15,980 bases of DNA from Pseudomonadota bacterium (GCA_023433585.1 JAEZCL010000320.1:1-15980); one strand, 5' to 3'; positions 6,728 through 13,095 are shown, counted from the first letter of the stretch. Translations and numbers: made by a program. The notes: generated by a model not told the origin, from the sequence alone.

Positions 6728-7486
6728 ATGCGTCATCTGTTCATTAAATTACTAGAGCACCGTGCATGCGTCATTCATCAGCATGGAATGCTCCGGGTGC
6801 CGAACATTATTGCCCTTGAAAACATCCGCATTACTTCGGACATCGACTGGTCTCTGCGGCATTACCGCAAGCTGGCCGAACAGGGCGATGTCGCCGCCAA
6901 CCATGTGCGCACGGCGGACTATCGGCGCTGGTCGTTCGTCTATGATCTGATCCCCTCGGGCGTGACCCTGATGGACATCGGCATCGGGGCGGGCCAGTTC
7001 GTCAACGCCGCCGGCCGTTCGCAGCGGTTCGAAAGCGTCATGGGCGTGGACTACAGATACGGAACCGGCCTGAAGCAGGTTTCGGCCCACTGGACCCTGG
7101 TGATCCAGTCGCTGGCGGCCTCGCGCATTCCGGCCAGCCTGACCGCCCAGGTGGTGACCTGCATGGAATGCATCGAGCACATCGCCGACCCGCTGTTCGA
7201 CGTGGCCGTGGCGAACCTGAAGCGCATGGCGACCGAGCGCCTGATCGTGACGGTGCCGTTCGAGGAGAAGCTGCCGCTGCCGCGCTATCACAAGCAGCGC
7301 TTCGACATGGGGCGTCTGAAGCGGCTGTTCCCCGGCGGCGAGGTGACGCTGATAACCTGGCGCGAGACGCCCCTGTGGGCCGTGGTCGACTGGCGGCCCG
7401 ACGAGGTTCAGTCGCGCGGCGCGCGTTCGGCCCAGCGCAGGAGAGGGATCAGCGGCAGTCCCCAGGCGATGCCGGCGATCGGATAG
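6728..7486 (+). CDS. Class I SAM-dependent methyltransferase
   Basis: A 252-residue soluble protein. Motif I, LMDIGIGAGQF (81-91), is a SAM-binding glycine loop; VMGVDYR (104-110) supplies the acidic residue after strand 2 (Asp108). TCMECIEHIADPLFDVAVANLKR (~143-165) matches the motif IV/post-motif region. Substrate is not evident. Two starts are possible: ATG 6728 and ATG 6788 (residue 21, beginning MLRVPN). Neither has a Shine-Dalgarno, and the first 20 codons use AT-rich codons unlike the rest. The last 26 codons (7408-7486) run antisense through the end of the DUF2842 gene, so that tail may be a read-on extension. Downstream position of a tRNA plus the AT-rich 5' end hint at insertion or transfer, but the body of the gene has normal GC. 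Confidence 0.75.
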   Translation: MRHLFIKLLEHRACVIHQHGMLRVPNIIALENIRITSDIDWSLRHYRKLAEQGDVAANHVRTADYRRWSFVYDLIPSGVTLMDIGIGAGQFVNAAGRSQRFESVMGVDYRYGTGLKQVSAHWTLVIQSLAASRIPASLTAQVVTCMECIEHIADPLFDVAVANLKRMATERLIVTVPFEEKLPLPRYHKQRFDMGRLKRLFPGGEVTLITWRETPLWAVVDWRPDEVQSRGARSAQRRRGISGSPQAMPAIG

Positions 7487-7611
7487 AAGATCAGGTCGAT
7501 CCAGAAACTGTCCGGCAGCCGGTCGGCGATGACGACGGCCAGCCAGACATAGAAGGCCAGAAAAGCCAGGGTCGCCACGGCGGCGACGAAGCGGCGGGTG
7601 CGCGCGCTCAT
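7408..7611 (-). CDS. DUF2842 small membrane protein
   Basis: A 67-residue inner-membrane protein. A basic N terminus (MSARTRRF) precedes the first transmembrane helix (~8-30) and the second (~38-58), with IDLIFYPIAGIAWGLPLIPLLRW as the conserved family block. Alphaproteobacterial DUF2842 proteins have this size and layout; no function is known. The ATG at 7611 lies 5 bases after the stop of the GlsB-like gene, so the two form a minus-strand operon. The 3' end overlaps the methyltransferase 3' end by 79 bases. The frame is open further upstream but that part is only the shadow of the neighbouring gene. Confidence 0.85.
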   Translation of the reverse strand: MSARTRRFVAAVATLAFLAFYVWLAVVIADRLPDSFWIDLIFYPIAGIAWGLPLIPLLRWAERAPRD

Positions 7612-7616
7612 GCCGG

Positions 7617-7868
7617 TCACCGCTTGTTGCGGGTCAGGAAATAGACCAGCAGCACGACCACCGACCCGGCCAGGGCCCAGCCGACCCAGCGGATGTCGCC
7701 CATGGCGTGAGCGCCGAACACGCGCACTGTCAGGAACCAGCCGCACGCGGCGCCGGTGGCGGACGCCAGCAGGGTCTTGGCCACGCCGCGCCCGCCCGTC
7801 AGCAGGTCCGCGACCCAGCCCAGGAGCAGGGCGCCCAGGACCGCCAGGATGATGTCGAGGTATTCCAA
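7617..7868 (-). CDS. GlsB/YeaQ/YmgE-like (transglycosylase-associated) small membrane protein
   Basis: An 83-residue protein with three hydrophobic segments: ~5-22 (IILAVLGALLLGWVADLL), ~30-48 (a Gly/Ala-rich stretch) and ~60-78 (VGWALAGSVVVLLVYFLT), ending in the charged RNKR. The glycine-rich first and second helices resemble the GlsB/YeaQ stress-associated family, but similarity is judged by eye only. The start is a TTG (7868-7866) with a strong GGGGAG ribosome-binding site about 7 bases ahead; no upstream ATG fits. It is followed after 5 bases by DUF2842. It diverges from heme A synthase. Confidence 0.7.
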   Translation of the reverse strand: MEYLDIILAVLGALLLGWVADLLTGGRGVAKTLLASATGAACGWFLTVRVFGAHAMGDIRWVGWALAGSVVVLLVYFLTRNKR

Positions 7869-7889
7869 GTCTCGCTCCCCAACTGGGCG

Positions 7890-7901
7890 GCGACATGTCG
7901 C
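7890..7901. promoter_or_regulatory. Perfect 12-bp palindrome upstream of the GlsB-like gene
   Basis: GCGACATGTCGC is its own reverse complement and sits 21 bases upstream of the minus-strand TTG start, inside the divergent intergenic region shared with heme A synthase. The position and symmetry fit an operator for a dimeric regulator; no regulator is identified. Confidence 0.35.
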
Positions 7902-7944
7902 TGTCCCGATTTGCGACTGGTCCTTAGCCTATTCGGCGGGCATA

Positions 7945-7985
7945 GGGGAGACGCCGGGCGACGACGCCCGGTGTGTTTCCTCCCC
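7945..7985 (+). other. Long imperfect hairpin in the heme A synthase leader
   Basis: GGGGAG (7945-7950) pairs with CTCCCC (7980-7985). A 5-base bulge (7975-7979) follows, then a 10-bp stem, ACGCCGGGCG (7951-7960) with CGCCCGGTGT (7965-7974, one G-U pair), capped by an ACGA loop. The structure ends 20 bases before the ATG at 8005 and abuts an in-frame GTG at 7987. It lies between divergent genes, so it is not a terminator for either neighbour. A role as a leader RNA controlling heme A synthase is an inference. Confidence 0.5.
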
Positions 7986-8004
7986 CGTGAACGACGGCGG
8001 CAGC

Positions 8005-9060
8005 ATGAACCGTTTTTCTGCATGGGATCGCTCGCGCCCGGTGGCGATCTGGCTTTTCTGCGTGGCCGCCCTGGTGTTCGCCATGGTGGTGGTGGGCGGG
8101 ATCACCCGCCTGACCGGCTCGGGCTTGTCGATCACCGAATGGAAGCCGATCATGGGCGCGGTCCCGCCGCTGAACGCGGCGGACTGGAACGCCGCCTTCG
8201 CGCTCTATCGGGAAATCCCCCAATACGAGCACGTCAATGCGGGCATGACCCTGGACGAGTTCAAGGGCATCTTCTGGTGGGAGTGGATCCATCGCCAGCT
8301 GGGCCGCCTGATCGGCGCGGCGTTCGCCCTGCCGTTTCTGGTGTTCCTGGCGCTGCGGATGATCCCGCGCCGGATGATCTGGCGCTGTGTCGTGCTGCTG
8401 GCCCTCGGCGGGCTTCAGGGCCTAATCGGCTGGTGGATGGTGACCTCGGGCCTGTCGGCGCGGGTGGACGTGGCGCCCGAGCGGCTGACGGTTCACCTGG
8501 GCCTGGCCCTGCTGATCTTTGCAGGGTTGCTCTGGACCGCGCTTGAGGCCTGGGCGGGGGAAGATCGCAGCCGCTCGCCCGCCGGGTGGAGCCGGTTCGC
8601 CGCCGTGGTGCTGGGCGTAGTGTTCCTGCAATGCCTGCTGGGCGGGCTGGTGGCCGGCGCCAAGGCCGGGCTGATCTATACCGACTGGCCCATGATGAAC
8701 GGCATGGTCATGGCGCCGGTGGACTGGGGGCAGGGCGCCCTGGCGTTCCTGCACGACCAGGCGCTGGTCCAGTTCAATCACCGCATCGTGGCCTATGTGC
8801 TGCTCGCCCTGGCGACGATCTATGCGGTCCAGGCCTATCGCGCCCGCCTGAGCGACGGCGCGGGGGCCTCGGCCTATGGGGTGCTGGCGCTGGTGTGGGG
8901 GCAGGCGCTGCTGGGGATCGCCACCCTGATGCACGCCGTGCCCCTGTGGCTGGGCGTGGCGCACCAGGCGGGGGCGGCCCTGGTGCTGGGCGCCGCGACG
9001 GTCAACCTGTGGCTGATCCGCCGGTCGCGGCCCCGGATGTTCGGCGCGGGCGGCCTCTGA
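8005..9060 (+). CDS. ctaA: Heme A synthase (Cox15/CtaA family)
   Basis: Inner-membrane enzyme oxidising heme O to heme A for aa3-type cytochrome oxidase. The 351-residue protein has about eight transmembrane helices in two similar halves. Four heme-ligand-type histidines are visible: His96 (EWIHRQLGR), His164 (LTVHLGLAL), His259 (FNHRIVAY) and His320 (VAHQAGAA). GGITRLTGSGLSITEWKP (31-48) and KAGLIYTDWPMMNG (220-233) are the family signatures of the alphaproteobacterial/mitochondrial Cox15 type, which lacks the Cys pair of Gram-positive CtaA. ATG 8005 gives the natural N terminus (short cytoplasmic MNRFSAWDRSRP then helix 1). GTG 7987 is a possible alternative adding six residues. The longer open frame up to 7756 is an artefact over the opposite-strand gene. 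Confidence 0.95.
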   Translation: MNRFSAWDRSRPVAIWLFCVAALVFAMVVVGGITRLTGSGLSITEWKPIMGAVPPLNAADWNAAFALYREIPQYEHVNAGMTLDEFKGIFWWEWIHRQLGRLIGAAFALPFLVFLALRMIPRRMIWRCVVLLALGGLQGLIGWWMVTSGLSARVDVAPERLTVHLGLALLIFAGLLWTALEAWAGEDRSRSPAGWSRFAAVVLGVVFLQCLLGGLVAGAKAGLIYTDWPMMNGMVMAPVDWGQGALAFLHDQALVQFNHRIVAYVLLALATIYAVQAYRARLSDGAGASAYGVLALVWGQALLGIATLMHAVPLWLGVAHQAGAALVLGAATVNLWLIRRSRPRMFGAGGL

Positions 9061-9139
9061 TCGTCAGGTATTTTAATACCATTGCGGAAAAACTGAACAA
9101 AAACATGTCGGTGGTGCAGGTGGTCGCGCAACAACGGCG

Positions 9140-9168
9140 TTGACGGACGGGCGTTGTCCCTCTATTGA
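9140..9168 (+). promoter_or_regulatory. Promoter of rplM-rpsI
   Basis: TTGACG (9140-9145) is a near-perfect -35 and TATTGA (9163-9168) a moderate -10, with a 17-base spacer. The start would be near 9174, giving a leader of about 64 bases before rplM. The bases 9061-9120 upstream are relatively A/T-rich and could act as an upstream element. Confidence 0.55.
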
Positions 9169-9237
9169 GCGCGGCTTCCGCGTATCCGCCCATCCGGTCG
9201 GCCGCGCGACCCGATTTCGCCTCAGGACACCTGACCC

Positions 9238-9714
9238 ATGTTGAAGACCACCACGGCTTCCCTGAAGCCGGCCGAGGTCGAGAAGAAGTGGATCCACATC
9301 GACGCCGAAGGCGTCGTGGTGGGCCGTCTCGCGACCTTCATCGCCAACCGCCTGCGCGGCAAGCACCGCCCGGACTACACCCCGCACGTCGATTGCGGCG
9401 ACTATGTCGTCGTGACCAATGTGGACAAGGTGGTGTTCACCGGCGCCAAGCTGACCGACAAGGTCTATTACCGCCATACCGGCCATCCGGGCGGCATCAA
9501 GTCCACGACTCCGGAAAAGGTCCTGAACGGCCGCTTCCCCGAGCGGGTGCTTGAAAAGGCCGTCGAGCGCATGCTGCCCAAGGAAAGCCCGCTGGCCCGC
9601 ACGCAGATGACGCACCTGCGCCTGTTCGCCGGCGCCGAGCACAGCCATCAGGCCCAGTCGCCCGAGACGATCGACTTCAAGTCGGCCTCGCCCAAGAACA
9701 CCCGGAGCCAGTAA
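9238..9714 (+). CDS. rplM: 50S ribosomal protein L13
   Basis: Early-assembling large-subunit protein; binds 23S rRNA. It has 158 residues. Family segments in order: KKWIHIDAEGVVVGRLATFIANRLRGK (~16-42), DCGDYVVVTNVDKVVFTGAKLTDKVYYRHTG (~52-82), GGIKSTTPEKVL, and PERVLEKAVERMLPKESPLARTQMTHLRLFAGAEHSHQAQ. The C-terminal tail past the HQAQSPE block is a little longer than in E. coli (142 residues), as is usual for alphaproteobacteria. ATG 9238 has AGGA about 10 bases ahead. The TAA shares one base with the rpsI ATG (TAATG at 9712-9716), giving tight coupling that keeps L13 and S9 equimolar. Confidence 0.98.
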   Translation: MLKTTTASLKPAEVEKKWIHIDAEGVVVGRLATFIANRLRGKHRPDYTPHVDCGDYVVVTNVDKVVFTGAKLTDKVYYRHTGHPGGIKSTTPEKVLNGRFPERVLEKAVERMLPKESPLARTQMTHLRLFAGAEHSHQAQSPETIDFKSASPKNTRSQ

Positions 9715-10223
9715 TGACCGACGTGACCAACGAAACGCCGGCCGCGGCCAAGGAAACCCTGGGCGGGTTCGACGCCCTGAAGGGCCTGGGAACCGAGGCG
9801 GAGGAAACCATCGTCCGCGAGCCTCAGATCGACGCCCAGGGCCGCGCCTACGCCACCGGCAAGCGCAAGAACGCCATCGCCCGCGTGTGGATCAAGCCCG
9901 GCTCGGGCAAGATCACCATCAACGGCAAGGACCAGGAGCAGTATTTCGCTCGTCCGGTGCTGCGCATGATGATCGCCCAGCCCATGCAGCTGGCCGACCG
10001 CGCCACCCAGTTCGACGTGGTCGCCACGGTCGAGGGCTCGGGCCTGTCCGGCCAGGCCGGCGCCATCCGCCACGGCATCTCCAAGGCCCTGACGCTGTAT
10101 GAGCCGGGCCTGCGCGCGGTGCTGAAGCCGCACGGCCTTCTGACCCGCGACAGCCGCGTGGTCGAGCGCAAGAAGTACGGCCGCGCCAAGGCCCGCCGCA
10201 GCTTCCAGTTCTCGAAGCGCTGA
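9714..10223 (+). CDS. rpsI: 30S ribosomal protein S9
   Basis: Small-subunit protein whose C-terminal tail reaches the P-site tRNA. The 169 residues comprise an N-terminal acidic, low-complexity extension (~1-40) and the S9 core starting at GRAYATGKRKNAIARVWIKPGSGKITING (~43-71). The core continues with QAGAIRHGISKALTLYEP and KPHGLLTRDSRVVERKKYGRAKARRSFQFSKR, and the invariant Ser-Lys-Arg end is intact. E. coli S9 is about 130 residues; the extra N-terminal part is common in alphaproteobacteria. It is the last gene of the L13-S9 operon, followed by a strong terminator. Confidence 0.98.
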   Translation: MTDVTNETPAAAKETLGGFDALKGLGTEAEETIVREPQIDAQGRAYATGKRKNAIARVWIKPGSGKITINGKDQEQYFARPVLRMMIAQPMQLADRATQFDVVATVEGSGLSGQAGAIRHGISKALTLYEPGLRAVLKPHGLLTRDSRVVERKKYGRAKARRSFQFSKR

Positions 10224-10247
10224 TCGCGTCCGCGCGGTTCGGATTTG

Positions 10248-10282
10248 GGGCGCTTCGGGAAACCGGAGCGCCCTTTTCTTTT
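10248..10282 (+). terminator. Intrinsic terminator of rplM-rpsI
   Basis: An 11-bp stem (10248-10258 with 10263-10273, one G-U pair) with a GAAA tetraloop is followed by TTTTCTTTT (10274-10282). It starts 24 bases after the rpsI stop. Confidence 0.92.
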
Positions 10283-10288
10283 GACTAT

Positions 10289-10447
10289 CCTTCTCCCGCC
10301 GGGAGAAGGCGGAGCCCGCGCACCGGAGCGACAGCGAAGGTTCTTCGCGCGGGGGATGAGGGGTTACGAGGCCAGATCGGATGCACCGAACCCCCTCACC
10401 CTCCCGTCGCTTTGCGCCGGGCCCCTCCCTCTCCCCATGGGAGAGGG
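10289..10447. repeat. Hairpin-bounded intergenic repeat, upstream of argC
   Basis: The element begins with CCTTCTCCC-gcc-GGGAGAAGG (10289-10309) and ends with CCCTCTCCC-cat-GGGAGAGGG (10427-10447), both perfect 9-bp stems with 3-base loops. Between them are GATGAGGGGTTACG and CCCCCTCACCCTCCC blocks that recur in related form at 11858-12046. It has no coding capacity. It ends one base pair short of the argC ribosome-binding site (AAGGAG at 10450-10454). Confidence 0.75.
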
Positions 10448-10460
10448 GTAAGGAGACGAC

Positions 10461-11396
10461 ATGACCCACACCATCTTCATCGACGGCGAGGCCGGGACCA
10501 CGGGGCTGGAGATCCGGGAGCGGCTTGAGGCGCGCGGCGATCTGGAGCTGATGCTGCTGGGCGAACGGCGGCGGGATGTCCAGGCGCGGCGCGAGGCGCT
10601 GAACGGGGCGGACGCGGTGATCCTGTGCCTGCCGGACGACGCGGCGCGCGAGGCCGTGGCCATGATCGAGAACCCGAAGGTGCGGGTGATCGATGCGTCC
10701 ACCGCGCACCGGACCGCGCCGGGCTGGACCTACGGGTTCCCGGAGATGGACGCGGGACAGCGGGCGGCGGTGGCGGGGTCGACGCGGGTGTCGAACCCGG
10801 GCTGCTATCCGACCGGGTTCATCGGCCTGATGCGGCCGCTGGTGAAGGCGGGGCTGGTCCCGGCGGACTGGGCCGTCACGGTCAATGCGGTGTCGGGATA
10901 CTCCGGCGGCGGCAAGGCGATGATCGCGGAGTTCGAGGGGGAAGGGGCCGCGACCGCCTTTCGCGCCTACGGCCTGTCGCTGAAGCACAAGCACGTGCCG
11001 GAGATGACGCGGCATTCGGGTCTGACGCGGCCGGTGCTGTTCAGCCCGGCGGTGGGGAACTATCGCCAGGGGATGCTGGTGGAGGTTCCGCTGCATCTGT
11101 CGGCTCTGCCCGAGACGCCGTCCATCGAGCGCATCCACGGGGCGCTGGTCGAGGCCTATGACGGCGCCCGGTTCGTCGAGGTCGCAGACCTGGAGACAAC
11201 CGAGGCCATGACGGGGATCGAGCCGGAGGGCCTGAACGGGACCAACGGGATGCGGCTGCATGTGTTCGGTGATCGCGGGGGGGAGCAGGCGCGGCTGGTC
11301 GCCCTCTTGGACAACCTCGGCAAGGGCGCGTCGGGGGCGGCGGTGCAGAATCTGAACCTCATGCTGGGGCTGGACGAAGGGGCGGGGCTGGCGTGA
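10461..11396 (+). CDS. argC: N-acetyl-gamma-glutamyl-phosphate reductase, short type
   Basis: Third step of arginine/ornithine synthesis: NADPH reduction of N-acetylglutamyl-phosphate to the semialdehyde. The 311 residues place it in the short (AGPR type 2) class. The dinucleotide-binding loop GEAGTTG is at 9-15 and the catalytic cysteine is Cys115 in SNPGCYPTG. SGYSGGGKAM (~146-155) and the HKHVPEM motif (~176-182, with its active-site His) follow, and the C terminus LDNLGKGASGAAVQNLNLMLG is family-typical. ATG 10461 has a strong AAGGAG 6 bases upstream. It is transcribed in the same direction as rplM-rpsI, but the strong terminator and repeat between suggest a separate transcript, unless it reads through. 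A position after rpsI is usual in alphaproteobacteria. Confidence 0.96.
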   Translation: MTHTIFIDGEAGTTGLEIRERLEARGDLELMLLGERRRDVQARREALNGADAVILCLPDDAAREAVAMIENPKVRVIDASTAHRTAPGWTYGFPEMDAGQRAAVAGSTRVSNPGCYPTGFIGLMRPLVKAGLVPADWAVTVNAVSGYSGGGKAMIAEFEGEGAATAFRAYGLSLKHKHVPEMTRHSGLTRPVLFSPAVGNYRQGMLVEVPLHLSALPETPSIERIHGALVEAYDGARFVEVADLETTEAMTGIEPEGLNGTNGMRLHVFGDRGGEQARLVALLDNLGKGASGAAVQNLNLMLGLDEGAGLA

Positions 11397-11452
11397 GCCG
11401 GAGGATACGGGTTGCGCGGCGATGCTCGTTCGTGCTTCGTTCCGGACGGTTT

Positions 11453-11470
11453 CTCGGGGACAAGCCCGAG
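11453..11470. repeat. REP-like hairpin between argC and the GFA gene
   Basis: CTCGGG (11453-11458) and CCCGAG (11465-11470) form a 6-bp stem around a 6-base loop, flanked by GGGTGACGG. It resembles the GTCA(T/C)CCTCGGGCTTG-type repeats scattered in alphaproteobacterial genomes (knowledge); only this one copy is in the window, so repeat status is unproven here. Confidence 0.35.
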
Positions 11471-11486
11471 GGTGACGGAGGTTTTC

Positions 11487-11840
11487 ATGGCTGAGGTTCA
11501 CGAGGGGTCGTGCCACTGCGGGGTGGTGACGTTTTCGGTGGAAATGTCTCTGGACGGGCTGGTCGAATGCAACTGCTCGCACTGCTACCGCAAGGGGTTC
11601 GTGCTGGCGTTCGCGCCGAGGGCGGCCTTCACCCTGAAGACCGGCGAGCAGAACCTGGGCGAATACCGTTTCAACGCCCACAAGATCGGGCACCGGTTCT
11701 GCAAGACCTGCGGGGTGCAGCCGTTCGGGTTCGGCGTCATGCCGGACGGGAGCGAGACGGTGGCGGTCAATGTGCGCACCCTGACCGACGTGGAGCCCTG
11801 GGCCTGGACGGCGAAGCGGGTGGACGGGCGGAGTTTCTGA
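11487..11840 (+). CDS. GFA-family (glutathione-dependent formaldehyde-activating-like) zinc protein
   Basis: A 117-residue cytosolic zinc protein of the GFA/CENP-V fold. All the metal-ligand cysteines are present: GSCHCG (Cys9, Cys11), ECNCSHC (Cys28, Cys30, Cys33) and FCKTCG (Cys72, Cys75), the standard two-zinc pattern. YRKGFVLAFAP and LGEYRFNAHKIGHRFCKTCGVQPFG are typical of the family. ATG 11487 is chosen because GACGGAGG (11475-11482) sits 5-6 bases ahead; an open frame from 11412 lacks such a site and adds residues outside the family. The founding member was proposed to join glutathione and formaldehyde, but most GFA proteins have unknown substrates, so no reaction is assigned. It is likely transcribed with argC. 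Confidence 0.88.
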   Translation: MAEVHEGSCHCGVVTFSVEMSLDGLVECNCSHCYRKGFVLAFAPRAAFTLKTGEQNLGEYRFNAHKIGHRFCKTCGVQPFGFGVMPDGSETVAVNVRTLTDVEPWAWTAKRVDGRSF

Positions 11841-11857
11841 TGAAATCGCCGCGTGAT

Positions 11858-12046
11858 CCCTCTCCCATCGGGAGAGGGACGGCTCCGCGCACGGATGCGC
11901 GAGCATCCGTCCTGGCGCGGAGGGTGAGGGGTTACGGTGCGAACCGGCTGACCACCGACGCCCTCATCCCCCGTCCACCGACCGCTTGCAGCGGCCGGCC
12001 CCTCCACCGCTTCGCGGTCCCCCTCCCCATGCAAGACATGGGGAGG
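11858..12046. repeat. Hairpin-bounded intergenic repeat, upstream of recO
   Basis: It opens with CCCTCTCCC-atc-GGGAGAGGG (11858-11878) and closes with CCTCCCCATG-caaga-CATGGGGAGG (12022-12046, perfect 10-bp stem). The internal blocks GTGAGGGGTTACG and CCCTCATCCCCCGTCC match the order seen at 10289-10447. An additional GCGCACGGATGC / GCATCCGTCCTGGCGC inverted pair (around 11888-11921) forms a further stem. It fills almost the whole gap between the GFA gene and recO. Confidence 0.75.
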
Positions 12047-12069
12047 AGACACGTTCTCCCTGAAGCATA

Positions 12070-12801
12070 ATGGAATTCCAGGACGACGCCTTTGTGCTGT
12101 CGGCGCGCGCGCATGGGGATACGGGCGTGGTGGCGGATCTGCTGACCCAGGCGCATGGGCGGCGGGCGGCCTATGTGGCGGGCGGGGCGTCGCGGCGGAT
12201 GAAGCCGTTCCTGCAGCCGGGCGCGCGGGTGGTGGCGGAGTATCGGGCGCGGACCTCGGAGCATCTGGGCTCGGCGCGGCTGGAGCCGGTGGGCGAGGGG
12301 CCGGCGGCCCTGTTCGACGACCCGCTGGCCCTGACCGGGCTGAACGCGGCGGCGGCGGTGGCCCAGGGCGCCCTGCCCGAGCGCGAACCGCATCCGGGCG
12401 CGTTCCTGGCGTTCGAGGCCCTGATGGGGGCGTTCGCGTTTCCCGACATCTGGCCCGCCGTGTTCGTGCGCTTCGAGGCGGGTCTGCTGGAGGACCTGGG
12501 CTTCGGGCTGGACCTGTCGAAATGCACGGCGACGGGCGCGATGGACGACCTGGTGTGGGTCAGCCCCCGGACCGGGCGGGCGGTGAGCCGCAGCGCCGGG
12601 GCGCCATATGCCGACAAGCTGTTGAAATTGCCGCCCTTCATGCTGGGCGCCCAGGCGGGACTGGGGGAAGGGGACGTGAAGGCGGGACTGGACCTGACGG
12701 GGCATTTTCTGGAGGCGTTCGTGTTCCATCCGCTGAACAAGCCGCTGCCGCCCGCGCGGGTGTGGATGCTGGACAAATTGGCCGAGGCGGGGCGGTTGTA
12801 G
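12070..12801 (+). CDS. recO: DNA repair protein RecO
   Basis: Recombination mediator of the RecFOR pathway; displaces SSB and loads RecA at single-strand gaps. It has 243 residues, the normal length. The N-terminal OB-fold begins MEFQDDAFVLSARAHGDTGVVADLLTQAHGR and includes the ASRRMKPFLQPGARV strand. The helical C-terminal part includes FRFEAGLLEDLGFGLDLSKC and then TGAMDDLVWVSPRTGRAVSRSAGAPYADKLL, the alphaproteobacterial version of the region that carries a zinc site in Deinococcus. Only one cysteine remains here, so no zinc finger is expected. The ATG at 12070 has no strong ribosome-binding site: GGGAGGAG (12042-12049) is about 20 bases away, at the edge of the repeat, which suggests weak expression. 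Confidence 0.93.
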   Translation: MEFQDDAFVLSARAHGDTGVVADLLTQAHGRRAAYVAGGASRRMKPFLQPGARVVAEYRARTSEHLGSARLEPVGEGPAALFDDPLALTGLNAAAAVAQGALPEREPHPGAFLAFEALMGAFAFPDIWPAVFVRFEAGLLEDLGFGLDLSKCTATGAMDDLVWVSPRTGRAVSRSAGAPYADKLLKLPPFMLGAQAGLGEGDVKAGLDLTGHFLEAFVFHPLNKPLPPARVWMLDKLAEAGRL

Positions 12802-12812
12802 GGGGCAGGCCG

Positions 12813-12854
12813 CCCGTCCCGGATAACGCCTGCGGCGTTTCCGGGATGACAAGG
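12813..12854. repeat. REP-like palindrome, copy 1
   Basis: A 42-base unit identical to 13054-13095 at 41 of 42 positions. It folds into TCCCGGA/TCCGGGA plus AACGCC/GGCGTT, a 13-bp stem with one bulged T and a TGC loop. It ends with GATGACAAGG. It stands 11 bases after recO and could act as its transcription stop, but no T-run follows. Confidence 0.85.
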
Positions 12855-12891
12855 GGGTTGGGGGGTCCGCCAATGCGAAACTGAGCGGCGC

Positions 12892-12976
12892 CTTGTCATC
12901 CCCGCCGAAGCGAAGAGCGAGCAGTCGATCTTTCAGGGTCTCCTTGTCATCCCGGCCGTAGCGAAGCGGAGAGCGA
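12892..12976. repeat. Two half-units of the REP family in opposite orientation
   Basis: CTTGTCATCCC begins at 12892 and again at 12943, each followed by a related CGCCGAAGCGAAGAGCGA / GGCCGTAGCGAAGCGGAGAGCGA segment. CTTGTCATCCC is the reverse complement of the GGGATGACAAG end of the flanking units, so the 12802-13111 gap (310 bases) is a cluster of four related units in alternating orientation. The stretch 12977-13053 between the last half-unit and copy 2 shows nothing I can name. Confidence 0.7.
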
Positions 12977-13053
12977 CGGGTTCCGGTGTTCCCGTGGATC
13001 CGTTGGCCCGGATCGTCGCGATGCGCCGTCCGGGCCTGATTTGAGGGCGGCGT

Positions 13054-13095
13054 CCCGTCCCGGATAACGCCTTCGGCGTTTCCGGGATGACAAGG
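13054..13095. repeat. REP-like palindrome, copy 2
   Basis: It matches 12813-12854 in 41 of 42 bases, same orientation, with TTC in place of TGC in the hairpin loop. It lies 17 bases beyond the stop of the minus-strand gene at 13112, so it may shape the 3' end of that transcript. Confidence 0.85.

Noticed and set aside
9067..9080. GGTATTTTAATACC hairpin after heme A synthase as a terminator
   Set aside because: The stem is only 5-6 bp, AT-rich with a minimal loop, and no T-run follows on the plus strand.
9169..9207. Possible autoregulatory L13 leader: GCGCGGC (9169-9175) pairing with GCCGCGC (9201-9207)
   Set aside because: The predicted transcription start (~9174) leaves most of the 5' arm outside the RNA, and the 25-base loop has no further convincing structure.
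9648..11906. A 752-codon open frame on the minus strand
   Set aside because: It runs antisense through rpsI, argC and the GFA gene, all strongly supported. It is rich in Arg, His, Pro and Gly with no domain pattern. Such long shadows are expected at this GC content.
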